DNA of 54,636 nt, taken from positions 1 through 54,636 of the forward strand of contig JAIXRW010000060.1 of assembly GCA_027484985.1 (NCBI GenBank). The letters are read 5' to 3'. Position numbers and translations under genes: made by a program. Positions 8,759 through 17,303 of the stretch are shown here, in pieces (the stretch's first letter is position 1; every line of letters begins with the position of its first letter). This DNA comes from Rhodobacter sp. GTDB lineage: Bacteria; Pseudomonadota; Alphaproteobacteria; Rhodobacterales; Rhodobacteraceae. Below the pieces are notes generated by a model. The model was not told the origin of the DNA, did no database searches, and saw only the letters and a list, made by a program, of their open reading frames with translations.

Positions 8759-10492
8759 ATGACTCGGAACGAATTGCAGCGCGGATTTTCCGAACTGCGC
8801 GCCGCGCGGGTCGAACAGAACGGCCTTCTGGTCGCGGCCTTCATTTTTTCGGTTTTCGTCAACATCCTTATGCTGACCGGCCCGCTTTACATGTTGCAGG
8901 TCTATGACCGCGTGCTGGGCAGCCGGTCGGAACCCACGCTGTGGGCGCTGTCGGGGCTGGTCGTGTTCCTGTTCCTGATCATGGGCATCCTTGACCATGC
9001 CCGCAGCCGCGTGCTGGCCCGCGTGGGGGCACGCATCCAGCAGCGCCTGGAACGCCGCGTGTTCGAGGCCGCGCTGAAACGGCTGATGATCGCGCCCGAC
9101 GATCCGGCAGCCCTTGCCGCGCAAAAGGACCTTGAGGCGGTGCAACGCTTCTGGACCTCGCCCGCGCTGGTGGCCATCATCGACATGCCATGGGCGCCGT
9201 TCTTCCTTGCGCTGATCTTCGTGTTCAACTGGGTGCTGGGCGTTTTGGCGGTGATCGGCGGCATCATCATCGTCACCATTGCCATCCTCAACCAGACCCG
9301 CACCAAGGTGCCCTTGGCCCGCGCCACATCGGCCGGTATTCAGGCCGACCGCGCGGGCGAATTGCTCAAGGGCGAGGCGGAAACCATTCGCGCCCTTGGC
9401 ATGACCAACGCCGCATTCGACCGCTGGCAGCGCGCCCGTGGCGTGGCCGTGGCCGAAGGGATGCAGGCCTCGGATATCGGCGGCGGCTATTCGATATCGT
9501 CGCGCACCTTCCGGCTGTTCCTGCAATCGGCCATCCTTGGGCTTGGCGCATGGCTTGTGCTGCATGGCGACCTGTCGCCCGGTGCGATGATCGCCGGGTC
9601 AATCCTGATGGGCCGCGCCCTGCAACCGGTGGAACAGGCGGTCAGCCAATGGTCGGTCGTGACCCGCGCCCGCGAAGGCTATCTGCGATTGGCAGAACTT
9701 CTGACCCGCGTGCCGGTCGAACCCCTACGCACCGCCCTGCCCCGCCCAAAGGCCCATGTGGAAGTAACCGCCCTGACCGTGGTTCCGCCGGGCGAAACGG
9801 TGCCTGCGCTGCGGATGGTGAATTTCGTCCTGCCCCCCGGTCAGGCGCTGGGCGTGATAGGCCCGTCTGGCGCGGGCAAATCCACCGTGGCGCGCGCCCT
9901 GACCGGCGTATGGCGCCCCGCCAGCGGCAAGATCCGGCTCGATGGCGCGACGCTGGACCAGTATGATCCCGATGTGTTGGGCGCCTATATCGGCTATCTG
10001 CCCCAGCGCGTCACGCTGTTCGACGGCACGGTTGCCGAAAACATCGCCCGTCTGGGCCAGCCCGATCCGGCCAAGGTGGTCGAGGCGGCAAAGGCCGCCG
10101 CCGCGCATGACATGATCTTGAAGCTGCCCGACGGCTATGACACGCGGCTGTCGTCGGTCGGGGGGCGGCTGTCGGGCGGGCAGACCCAGCGCATCGGGCT
10201 TGCCCGTGCGCTATATGGCAACCCCGTGCTGCTGATCCTTGATGAACCGAACTCGAACCTCGACAACGAAGGGTCTTTGGCCGTCAATGCCGCGATCCGC
10301 GCGCACAAGGCGGCGGGCGGATCGGCCATGATCATGGCCCACCGCCCCGCCGCCATTCAGGAATGTGACCTGCTTCTGGTGGTGGAAGACGGCACCCGCC
10401 GCGCCTTTGGCCCGCGCGATCAGGTCTTGCGCGAAATGGTCAAGAACTCGAACGAGATTGCCCGTTCGGCAACCCCCGGAGGTGTGGTATGA
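8759..10492 (+). CDS. prsD: type I secretion system permease/ATPase (PrsD/AprD-like)
   Basis: 577-residue half-size ABC exporter of the type I secretion family, with no N-terminal C39 peptidase or peptidase-like domain. Membrane helices fill roughly residues 20-300. The ATPase half has Walker A GPSGAGKST (368-376), the Q-loop GYLPQRVTLFDGTVAENI, the signature LSGGQTQR (about 471), Walker B LLILDEPNSNLD and H-loop MAHRP. Such proteins form the inner-membrane channel for unfolded RTX-type substrates. Its stop overlaps the start of the adaptor gene by 4 nt (ATGA). No RTX substrate gene is in the window. The symbol is by analogy. Confidence 0.92.
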   Translation: MTRNELQRGFSELRAARVEQNGLLVAAFIFSVFVNILMLTGPLYMLQVYDRVLGSRSEPTLWALSGLVVFLFLIMGILDHARSRVLARVGARIQQRLERRVFEAALKRLMIAPDDPAALAAQKDLEAVQRFWTSPALVAIIDMPWAPFFLALIFVFNWVLGVLAVIGGIIIVTIAILNQTRTKVPLARATSAGIQADRAGELLKGEAETIRALGMTNAAFDRWQRARGVAVAEGMQASDIGGGYSISSRTFRLFLQSAILGLGAWLVLHGDLSPGAMIAGSILMGRALQPVEQAVSQWSVVTRAREGYLRLAELLTRVPVEPLRTALPRPKAHVEVTALTVVPPGETVPALRMVNFVLPPGQALGVIGPSGAGKSTVARALTGVWRPASGKIRLDGATLDQYDPDVLGAYIGYLPQRVTLFDGTVAENIARLGQPDPAKVVEAAKAAAAHDMILKLPDGYDTRLSSVGGRLSGGQTQRIGLARALYGNPVLLILDEPNSNLDNEGSLAVNAAIRAHKAAGGSAMIMAHRPAAIQECDLLLVVEDGTRRAFGPRDQVLREMVKNSNEIARSATPGGVV

Positions 10493-11799
10493 CGCTGGAC
10501 CCGAATGCTCCGAAATGGTCGGTGCGCGGCCCGATCCTGCTGGGCGGTGCCGCCTTGGCAGTGCTTCTGGGCGGTTTCGGCGTCTGGAGCCTGACCACCA
10601 CCATTTCTGGCGCCATCGTGGCGAATGGCCAGATTCAGGTCGAACAGAACCGGCAGGTCGTGCAGCACCCTGACGGCGGCGTCGTCGCCGCCATCGCGGT
10701 CGAAGAGGGCCAGACCGTCAAGGCAGGCGACCTGCTGCTCAGCCTTGACGGCACGCTGGTGAAATCCGAACTTGCCATCGTCGAGAACCAGCTGTTCGAA
10801 TTGCTGGCCCGCCGCGCCCGTCTGGAGGCCGAACGCGACGATGCCGCAGCCCCCGTCATTCCCGCCGACCTTGCCGCCACCGCCAAGGCACGCGCCGAAG
10901 TGGCCGAACTCGTCGAAGGCCAGATCAAGCTGTTCGCCGCCCGCCGCGACACGCTGGCGCGCAGCACAGACCAGCTGGCGCAACGGGCCGACCAGACCGG
11001 CGAACAGATCAAGGGCATCGCCGCACAGATGGCCGCGCTTGACACCCAGCTTGGTTTCGTACGCGAAGAACTGGCCAGCCAGCAGGCTTTGCTTGAAAAA
11101 GGGCTGACCCAGTCGGCCCGCGTGCTTGACCTGCAACGGCAGGAAGCCGAGATGCTGGGCCGCGCCGGAGAACTCGAGGCGTCAAAGGCCGAGGCCGAAC
11201 AGCGCGTGACCGAAATCGAGCTGGAAGCCCTGCGCCTTGCCGCCCAGCGGCGGGAAGAGGCCAGCACCCAATTGCGCGACATCGGTTCGCAAGAACTGGA
11301 ACTGGTGGAACGCCGCCGCGCGCTGACGGAACAGATCGCCCGGCTCGAGGTGCGCGCGCCTGTGGCGGGTATCGTGCTGGGGCTTGCCGTGACCACACCG
11401 CGCGCGGTGGTGCGCCCCGCCGATCCGCTGCTGTATATCATCCCGCAGGATCGCCCGCTGGTGATCGAAGCGCAGATCCCCCCCATCCATATCGACGAGG
11501 TGCGCGTCGGCCAGGAAGTGCGGCTTGTCTTCCCCGCCTTTTCGGCCCGCACCACGCCCGAACTTTTCGGCCTTGTCTCGAAACTTTCGGCCGATGCCTT
11601 TACCGACCAGAAATCGGGCGCCGCATTCTACCGCGCCGAAATCGTGCTTGAAGCGGAAGACATGGTGAAACTGGGCGACAAGGAACTGTTGCCCGGCATG
11701 CCGGTCGAAGCCTTCATCAAGACATCGGACCGCACGCCGATGGCCTATCTTCTCAAGCCCTTCACCGACTATTTCCAAAAGGCCTTCCGCGAAACCTGA
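10489..11799 (+). CDS. prsE: HlyD-family type I secretion adaptor (PrsE/AprE-like)
   Basis: 436-residue membrane fusion protein that links the ABC exporter to an outer-membrane TolC-like channel. A short cytoplasmic tail and one membrane helix (about 18-38) are followed by a lipoyl-like half-motif (VVQHPDGGVVAAIAVEEGQTVKAGDLLLSL), a long Gln/Glu/Ala/Arg-rich coiled coil (about 95-280), and the second half-motif VRAPVAGIVLGLAVTTPRAVV followed by a beta-barrel region. Overlap with the exporter gene (ATGA) points to coupled translation. No TolC homologue lies nearby. Confidence 0.93.
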   Translation: MTLDPNAPKWSVRGPILLGGAALAVLLGGFGVWSLTTTISGAIVANGQIQVEQNRQVVQHPDGGVVAAIAVEEGQTVKAGDLLLSLDGTLVKSELAIVENQLFELLARRARLEAERDDAAAPVIPADLAATAKARAEVAELVEGQIKLFAARRDTLARSTDQLAQRADQTGEQIKGIAAQMAALDTQLGFVREELASQQALLEKGLTQSARVLDLQRQEAEMLGRAGELEASKAEAEQRVTEIELEALRLAAQRREEASTQLRDIGSQELELVERRRALTEQIARLEVRAPVAGIVLGLAVTTPRAVVRPADPLLYIIPQDRPLVIEAQIPPIHIDEVRVGQEVRLVFPAFSARTTPELFGLVSKLSADAFTDQKSGAAFYRAEIVLEAEDMVKLGDKELLPGMPVEAFIKTSDRTPMAYLLKPFTDYFQKAFRET

Positions 11800-11879
11800 C
11801 GCCAAAGCGTCGCATCCGGCGCTTGCCGGGGGGCCTGCCCCCCGCTAGCGTCGGGCCGAACCAGAACACCGGAGGCCCC

Positions 11880-12338
11880 ATGTCCATCGAAGCCCGCCTT
11901 GCCGAACTCGGCGTGACCCTGCCCGACGCGCCCGCACCCGCCGCCAATTACGTGCCCTTCGTCGTCGTGGGCAATCTGGTACATGTGTCGGGCCAAATCT
12001 CGCAAGACGCGGCGGGCCTGATCAAGGGGCGGCTGGGCGCGGATATGACGGTGGAACAGGGCGCCGCCGCCGCGCAACGCTGCGCCATATCGCTGCTGGC
12101 GCAGGTGAAAAAGGCCTGCGGCGGCGATCTGTCGCGCCTTGTGCGGGCGGTCAAGCTGACGGGTTTCGTCAATTCGACCCCCGATTTCACCGACCAGCCC
12201 AAGGTGATCAACGGCGCGTCCGATTTCCTTGTTGCCGCCTTGGGCGATGCGGGGCGCCATGCGCGGTCGGCGGTTTCGGCGGTGTCCTTGCCCCTTGGCG
12301 TGGCGGTCGAGATCGAAGGCATATTCGAGATCCGCTGA
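11880..12338 (+). CDS. RidA/YjgF/YER057c-family protein
   Basis: 152 residues of the RidA superfamily, whose best-known members hydrolyse reactive enamine/imine intermediates such as 2-aminoacrylate. It shows the length and motifs of the longer YjgF-like subgroup: LVHVSGQISQDAAG, RLVRAVKLTGFVNS, and the C-terminal RSAVSAVSLPLGVAVEIEGIFEI. The ATG at 11880 has a strong GGAGG 4-5 nt upstream. Its stop shares one base with the next start (TGATG), coupling it to the phosphodiesterase. Confidence 0.9.
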   Translation: MSIEARLAELGVTLPDAPAPAANYVPFVVVGNLVHVSGQISQDAAGLIKGRLGADMTVEQGAAAAQRCAISLLAQVKKACGGDLSRLVRAVKLTGFVNSTPDFTDQPKVINGASDFLVAALGDAGRHARSAVSAVSLPLGVAVEIEGIFEIR

Positions 12339-13108
12339 TGCCCGTGCCCCTGCCCGCCGCATTCCTGCGCCTGCCGATCGCGCACCGCGCCTATCACGAT
12401 GTCGCCGCAGGCCGCCCCGAAAACAGCCGCGCCGCCGTGCGGGCGGCCGTTGCGGCAGGCTATGCGATCGAGATCGACCTGCAACTGTCGGCCGATGGCG
12501 TGCCGATGGTGTTCCATGACGAAACGCTGGAACGCCTGACGCCCCGCACCGGTTGGCTGCGCGACCTGACTGCTGCCGAACTGGCGGCAACCCCGTTGAC
12601 CGGCGGCGACGAAGGGATACCGACATTCGCGGAAATCCTGACGCTGGTGGCAGGCCGCGTGCCGCTGCTGGTGGAATTGAAAGACCAGACGCTGCGCATG
12701 GCGGAAACCGATGGCACGCTGGAAGCGGCGACCGTGGCCGCGCTGGCAGGGTACGCGGGCCCCGTGGCGCTGATGTCCTTCAACCCCGCCTGCATCGCCC
12801 ATCTGGCCCGCCTTGCCCCGCATATCCCGCGCGGGCTGACCACCTCGGCCTATGACCCCGACGACTGGGCCCCGCTGCCGCCCGAAACCTGCGACCGCCT
12901 GCGCCCCATCCCCGATTACGACCGCGTCGGGGCCAGCTTCATCAGCCACGAAGCCGCCGATCTGGCCCGCCCCCGTGTGGCCGAACTGGCGGCAAAGGGT
13001 GCTGCGGTGCTGTGCTGGACGATCCGCTCGGCACAGGCCGAGGCCGAGGCGCGGCGCATCGCCCGCAACGTCACCTTCGAAGGCTATCCCGCCCCGATCC
13101 CCGCTTGA
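12338..13108 (+). CDS. ugpQ: glycerophosphodiester phosphodiesterase
   Basis: 256-residue GDPD with no signal peptide, so probably cytoplasmic, releasing glycerol-3-phosphate and an alcohol from glycerophosphodiesters. Catalytic signatures: AHRAYHDVAAGRPENS (catalytic His and Glu), IEIDLQLSADGVPMVFHD (metal-binding Glu/Asp and second His), LVELKDQ, and C-terminal WTIRSAQAEAEARR. The HRAYHD opening instead of the common HRG is a known sub-type. Start codon overlaps the RidA stop. The symbol is by family. Confidence 0.9.
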   Translation: MPVPLPAAFLRLPIAHRAYHDVAAGRPENSRAAVRAAVAAGYAIEIDLQLSADGVPMVFHDETLERLTPRTGWLRDLTAAELAATPLTGGDEGIPTFAEILTLVAGRVPLLVELKDQTLRMAETDGTLEAATVAALAGYAGPVALMSFNPACIAHLARLAPHIPRGLTTSAYDPDDWAPLPPETCDRLRPIPDYDRVGASFISHEAADLARPRVAELAAKGAAVLCWTIRSAQAEAEARRIARNVTFEGYPAPIPA

Positions 13109-13149
13109 CGCCACGTCCCCCCGCCACAGGTTCTGTCGCTGTGCCGCTT

Positions 13150-13202
13150 TCATACTCGGGCAAATATCCTCGGGGGGTCCGGGGGGCAGACGGCCCCCCG
13201 GC
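13150..13202 (+). repeat. dispersed hairpin element, partial copy A
   Basis: Half copy of the modular element: arm CGGGCAAATATCCTCGGGGGG, then hairpin CCGGGGGG (13179-13186) / CCCCCCGG (13194-13201) with loop CAGACGG. The central inverted repeat and middle hairpin are missing. It lies between the GDPD stop and the FemAB-like start. Confidence 0.8.
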
Positions 13203-13226
13203 TTTTCCGCAAGACCACGGCAGGAC

Positions 13227-14399
13227 ATGACGAAACCAGACCTCATCGACAGCCTGACCGACATCGCCGCCCCCGACTGGGACGCTGTCGCCTGCCCCGA
13301 AGCGGCAACAGGCCGGGCCATCGACCCCTTCACCACCCACCGCTTCCTGTCGGCGCTTGACCGGTCACGCTCGACCGGAACGGGCAGCGGCTGGACACCG
13401 AAGCCACTTGTCCTGCGCGAGGGGGGGCGACTGGTCGGCGCGACGCCGCTTTATGTGAAATCCCATTCGCAGGGCGAATACATCTTCGATCACGGCTGGG
13501 CCGATGCCTATGAACGGGCGGGCGGGCGCTATTACCCCAAATTGCAGATCGCCGTGCCCTTTACCCCCGCCACGGGCCGCCGCTTTCTTGCCGCCCCCGA
13601 TGCGCCCTATGCCCGCGACGCGCTGGTCGATGCCGCCATCGGGCTGGCGCAGGGCAACCGGCTTTCGTCGCTGCACATCACCTTTTGCACGGAAGACGAG
13701 GCCACGGCACTGGCCGGTCGCCACGGCCTGCTGCACCGCGTGACCCAGCAATTCCACTGGGAAAACCGTGGCTATGCCGGGTTTGACGATTTTCTGGCAG
13801 ACCTGTCCTCGCGCAAGCGCAAGAACATCCGCAAGGAACGCGAAACCGCCCGCAGCGCAGGGCTGACCATCCGCGCCCTGACGGGCGACGCCATCGAGGA
13901 ACGGCACTGGGATGCCTTCTGGGCCTTCTATCAGGATACCGGCAGCCGCAAATGGGGCACGCCCTATCTGACGCGGCGGTTCTTTACGGAACTGCATGCC
14001 ACGATGCGCGACGATGTGCTGCTGGTGCTGGCCTTTGATGGCGACAGGCCCGTGGCAGGGGCGCTGAACTTTATCGGGCGCGAAACGCTTTACGGGCGCT
14101 ACTGGGGCTGCATCGAGGATCACCCCTGCCTGCATTTCGAACTGTGCTATTATCAGGCCATCGACTGGGCCATCGCCAACGGCCTTGCGCGGGTCGAGGC
14201 GGGGGCGCAGGGCGAACACAAGCTGGCACGCGGCTATCTGCCCACGCCCGTGCATTCCCTGCACTGGATCGCCGATGCGGGCTTTCGCGATGCGGTTGCG
14301 CGCTACCTCGATGCCGAACGCCGTGCTACCCAAGAGGAAATCGAGGTGCTGACCGCCTATGGCCCCTTCCGCCGCACCCAGTCCGAGGAAATGCAATGA
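13227..14399 (+). CDS. FemAB-like / DUF482 GNAT-fold protein
   Basis: 390 residues of the family labelled peptidogalycan biosynthesis/DUF482, a double GNAT fold related to FemABX aminoacyltransferases. Family hallmarks seen: LVGATPLYVKSHSQGEYIFDHGWADAY, YYPKLQIAVPFTP, FHWENRGYAGFDDFLADLSSRKRKNIRKER, and the C-terminal VEAGAQGEHKLARGYLP with TPVHSLHWI. The ATG at 13227 is preceded by CAGGA. Its stop overlaps the glutathione S-transferase start (ATGA). The real substrate of this family is not established. Confidence 0.87.
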   Translation: MTKPDLIDSLTDIAAPDWDAVACPEAATGRAIDPFTTHRFLSALDRSRSTGTGSGWTPKPLVLREGGRLVGATPLYVKSHSQGEYIFDHGWADAYERAGGRYYPKLQIAVPFTPATGRRFLAAPDAPYARDALVDAAIGLAQGNRLSSLHITFCTEDEATALAGRHGLLHRVTQQFHWENRGYAGFDDFLADLSSRKRKNIRKERETARSAGLTIRALTGDAIEERHWDAFWAFYQDTGSRKWGTPYLTRRFFTELHATMRDDVLLVLAFDGDRPVAGALNFIGRETLYGRYWGCIEDHPCLHFELCYYQAIDWAIANGLARVEAGAQGEHKLARGYLPTPVHSLHWIADAGFRDAVARYLDAERRATQEEIEVLTAYGPFRRTQSEEMQ

Positions 14400-15013
14400 C
14401 CCTGACGCTTTACACCCACCCCATGTCGCGCGGCCGCACCGCCCGCTGGATGCTGGAAGAGGTGGGCGAAGCCTACCAGACCGTCTATCTGGACTACCGC
14501 ACCACGATGAAGGCGCCCGACTATCTGGCGATCAACCCGATGGGCAAGGTGCCCGCGCTGGTGCATGACGGGCGCGTGGTGACCGAGGGCACCGCAATCG
14601 TGGCCTATCTGGCCGAAACCTTCCCGAAAGCGGGGCTGATGGGTCAGGACCGCGCCGCGCATTACCGCTGGCTGTTCTTCGGCGCGGGCCCGTTCGAAGC
14701 CGCCATGGTCAACAAGGGCCTTGGCGTCGAGGTGCCGCCCGAAAAATCGGGCTTTGTCGGCTATGGCAGCTTTGACCGCACCATCGACGCGCTCGATCAG
14801 GTGCTGTCCGCGCGCGAATGGCTGGCGGGTGACGGGTTTTCGGCGGCCGACCTCGTGATCGGGGCGCAATTGGGCTATGGCATGATGTTCGGCTCGCTTC
14901 CCCAGCGCCCCGCCTTTGCCGCCTATTGGGACCGCATCAAGGACCGCCCCGCCCGCCTGCGGGCGGCTGCGGCGGATGATGCGGAACTGGCCCGGATCAA
15001 GGCCAATGGCTGA
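14396..15013 (+). CDS. glutathione S-transferase family protein
   Basis: 205 residues. N-terminal thioredoxin-fold domain starts [20 protein letters not shown], a Ser-type active-site region, with the glutathione-binding [13 protein letters not shown] and [11 protein letters not shown]. The C-terminal helical domain includes [18 protein letters not shown]. The ATG overlaps the preceding stop, and its own last 8 nt overlap the pterin dehydratase gene, so this is one unit of tightly packed genes. Substrate not predictable. Confidence 0.92.
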   Translation: MTLTLYTHPMSRGRTARWMLEEVGEAYQTVYLDYRTTMKAPDYLAINPMGKVPALVHDGRVVTEGTAIVAYLAETFPKAGLMGQDRAAHYRWLFFGAGPFEAAMVNKGLGVEVPPEKSGFVGYGSFDRTIDALDQVLSAREWLAGDGFSAADLVIGAQLGYGMMFGSLPQRPAFAAYWDRIKDRPARLRAAAADDAELARIKANG

Positions 15014-15293
15014 CCCGCTGGCCGACCGCACGGCGCTGGAGCCGCTTTTCGCCAATGGCTGGCAGATGGTGCAGGGTCGCGATGCCATTGCCAAACGCTT
15101 CGTTTTCCGCAACTTCGTCGAAGCCTTCGGCTTTATGACCCGCGCCGCCCTTTGGGCGGAAAAGCTGAACCACCACCCCGAATGGTCGAATGTCTACAAG
15201 ACCGTGGACGTCACGCTGACCACGCATGACTGCGACGGGCTGAGCGAGCTTGACATCAAACTCGCGCGACAGATGGACGCGCTTTCGGGCTGA
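15006..15293 (+). CDS. phhB: pterin-4a-carbinolamine dehydratase
   Basis: 95-residue PCD/DCoH protein that dehydrates 4a-hydroxytetrahydropterin for recycling to tetrahydrobiopterin-type cofactors. The diagnostic active-site stretch [23 protein letters not shown] is intact with all three family histidines. The start at 15006 overlaps the end of the GST gene by 8 nt; the frame is open further upstream but only as GST shadow. No phenylalanine hydroxylase gene is close by. A short AT hairpin (15298-15318) follows the stop and opens repeat copy B. Confidence 0.93.
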   Translation: MADPLADRTALEPLFANGWQMVQGRDAIAKRFVFRNFVEAFGFMTRAALWAEKLNHHPEWSNVYKTVDVTLTTHDCDGLSELDIKLARQMDALSG

Positions 15294-15297
15294 CCCC

Positions 15298-15460
15298 CGA
15301 TTTTTCAGCGAAAAATCGCGCCCCGCCCCCGGCCTTTGCGCGGGTGGCAGGCGGCGCATGAGTATTTGGGCAAGGGTGAAACGCACTCTTTCACGCTTGC
15401 TCAAATATCCCGGGGGGATTCGGCGTGCCAACGCCGAAGGGGGGCTGGCCCCCCTGCCCC
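15298..15460 (+). repeat. dispersed nested-hairpin element, full copy B
   Basis: Modules in order: AT hairpin CGATTTTTC-AGC-GAAAAATCG (15298-15318); central inverted repeat from GAGTATTTGGGCAAGGGTGAA (15360) to TTTCACGCTTGCTCAAATATCC (ending 15410); CGGGGGG; middle hairpin TTCGGCGT (15419-15426) / ACGCCGAA (15431-15438); G6/C6 hairpin (15439-15454) with loop CTGG. It fills the gap between convergent phhB and the peroxiredoxin gene. Confidence 0.85.
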
Positions 15461-15518
15461 GCAAGGAAAAGGCGCGCCCCTTGCAGGACGCGCCGGAATC
15501 TTCGCTGAAAATTCAGGG

Positions 15519-16004
15519 TCAGAGCTTGTCGAGCAGCGCGTCGCCTGCCGAGAATTCGCAGGCCCCCGGCGCATCGATATTCAGCACCGTCACCACGCCA
15601 TCCTCGGCCACCAACGCATAGCGCTTCGAACGGCTCAGCAATCCCACCACATCGGCGCTGAAATCCATGCCGATGGCACGGGTGAAATTGGCCGAGGCAT
15701 CTGCCAGCAGCGTGACGCCCGCCTTGCCCGCGCCCGTGGCGTGGTCCCAGGCTTCCATGACCCAGGGGTCGTTGACCGAAACGCAGATGATCTCGTCCAC
15801 GCCCTTGGCCGCGAACTTTTCGCGCGTGCGCATGAAACTGGGCAGGTGGATGGTCGAACAGGTATCGGTGAAGGCCCCCGGCAGGCCAAAGATCACGACC
15901 TTGCGGCCCTTGAGCCGCTCGCCCAGCGGCACGGGCGAGACATTCCCTTCGGCACGGTGCAACAAGGTGGCTTCGGGCAGTTTTGCCCCCACGGAAATCG
16001 TCAT
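15519..16004 (-). CDS. peroxiredoxin (Prx5 / AhpC-TSA type)
   Basis: 161-residue thiol peroxidase of the Prx5 group, reducing peroxides with thioredoxin or glutathione. Active-site motif FGLPGAFTDTCSTIHLPSF with the peroxidatic Cys near 49. A second Cys near 149 in the C-terminal GACEFSAGDALL is a candidate resolving Cys. SVNDPWVMEAW and LLADASANFTRAIGMDF are typical of Prx5. Single gene convergent with phhB, divergent from the ferredoxin reductase; probably cytoplasmic as no signal peptide is seen. Confidence 0.93.
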   Translation of the reverse strand: MTISVGAKLPEATLLHRAEGNVSPVPLGERLKGRKVVIFGLPGAFTDTCSTIHLPSFMRTREKFAAKGVDEIICVSVNDPWVMEAWDHATGAGKAGVTLLADASANFTRAIGMDFSADVVGLLSRSKRYALVAEDGVVTVLNIDAPGACEFSAGDALLDKL

Positions 16005-16093
16005 TCTTCGTCCCTCTTCGCGTTGCGTTCCTGTCAGGGCGGGATATAGGGTCCGGCGCTGGATAAGGCCAGTATCGCAAACGGGGGAACATC

Positions 16094-17299
16094 ATGGCGC
16101 ATGTGGTGATCGTGGGGGCGGGTCAGGCGGGGGCTGCCTGTGCGGCCAAGTTGCGCGCCCTTGGCTTTGACGGCGCGGTCACGATGATCGGTGACGAGCC
16201 GAGCCCCCCCTACCAGCGCCCGCCCCTTTCGAAAGGCTATCTGCTGGGCGAGATCGGGGAAGAGCGGCTTTGGCTGCGCGGGGCCGAGTTTTACGCCGAC
16301 CAGAACATCACCCTGCGGCTGGGTGCGCCGGTTTCTGCCATCGACACCGCTGCGCGGACCGTGACGGTGGCGGGCGATGTGCTGGCCTATGACGAACTGG
16401 TGCTGGCCACGGGGTCGACCCCGCGCCGCCTGCCCGCCGCGATCGGGGGCGATCTCGCGGGGGTCTATACGGTGCGGACCTTGGCCGATGTCGATGCGAT
16501 GCGGGGCGAGTTTGTGGCGGGCCGCAAGCTGGTGATCGTGGGGGGGGGCTATATCGGGCTCGAGGCGGCGGCGGTGGGCGCGAAGCTGGGCCTCGACGTG
16601 ACTGTGCTTGAAATGGCACCGCGTATCCTGCAACGGGTGGCGGCGCCCGAAACCTCGGACTATTTCCGTGCGCTGCATGGCGCGCATGGGGTGACGATCC
16701 TTGAATCGACGGGCCTTGACCGGATTCTGGGAACGGGCCGCGTGGCGGGCGTGCGGCTGGCGGACGGGCGCGAACTGCCCGCCGATTTCGTCATTGCGGG
16801 CGTGGGCATCCTGCCCGGCACGGCGCTGGCCGAGGCGGCGGGGATCGTGATCGAAAACGGCATCGCGACCGATGCGATGGGCCGCACCTCGGCCCCGCAT
16901 GTCTGGGCGGCGGGCGATTGCGCGTCTTTCCCGTGGCAGGGCGGGCGGTTGCGGCTGGAATCGGTGGGCAATGCTATTGATCAGGCCGAGGCGGTGGCGG
17001 CCAATATCATGGGGGCAAACGCGCCCTATCAGGCCGCGCCATGGTTCTGGTCTGACCAGTATGACTGCAAGTTGCAGATCGCGGGGCTGAACACGGGCTA
17101 TGACCGGATCGTGACGCGCGGGCCCGAGGGCGATGCCGTATCCTTCTGGTATTTCGCGGGCGATGCGCTGCTGGCGGTGGATGCGATGAATGACAGCCGC
17201 GCCTATATGGTGGGCAAGCGGCTGATCGAACAGGGGCGCACCGTGGACCCTGCGGCGATTGCCGACCTTTCGACCAACCTCAAGGCGCTGCTCAAGTAG
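16094..17299 (+). CDS. FAD-dependent NAD(P)H:ferredoxin/rubredoxin reductase
   Basis: 401 residues of the pyridine nucleotide-disulfide oxidoreductase fold, ferredoxin reductase subgroup (ThcD/CamA/PdR type). FAD-binding GAGQAGAACAAKLR at the N terminus, PPYQRPPLSKGYLLGE typical of this subgroup, NAD(P)-binding VIVGGGYIGLEAAAVGAKLG, and the second FAD motif VWAAGDCASF. The C-terminal reductase domain (PWFWSDQYDCKLQIAGL) is present. Such enzymes pass electrons to a [2Fe-2S] ferredoxin for P450s or dioxygenases, but no partner gene is adjacent. rsmD starts 4 nt after the stop. Confidence 0.92.
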   Translation: MAHVVIVGAGQAGAACAAKLRALGFDGAVTMIGDEPSPPYQRPPLSKGYLLGEIGEERLWLRGAEFYADQNITLRLGAPVSAIDTAARTVTVAGDVLAYDELVLATGSTPRRLPAAIGGDLAGVYTVRTLADVDAMRGEFVAGRKLVIVGGGYIGLEAAAVGAKLGLDVTVLEMAPRILQRVAAPETSDYFRALHGAHGVTILESTGLDRILGTGRVAGVRLADGRELPADFVIAGVGILPGTALAEAAGIVIENGIATDAMGRTSAPHVWAAGDCASFPWQGGRLRLESVGNAIDQAEAVAANIMGANAPYQAAPWFWSDQYDCKLQIAGLNTGYDRIVTRGPEGDAVSFWYFAGDALLAVDAMNDSRAYMVGKRLIEQGRTVDPAAIADLSTNLKALLK

Positions 17300-17303
17300 G
17301 CCC

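Noticed and set aside
11815..11860. Further copy of the dispersed element upstream of the RidA gene
   Set aside because: Only a G6-CCTG-C6 hairpin is present, with neither the AAATA arm nor the TTTCAC module, so it was not counted as a copy.
12852..13226. Extended N terminus for the FemAB-like protein
   Set aside because: The upstream in-frame codons overlap the GDPD gene and repeat copy A; the ATG at 13227 matches where family sequence begins.
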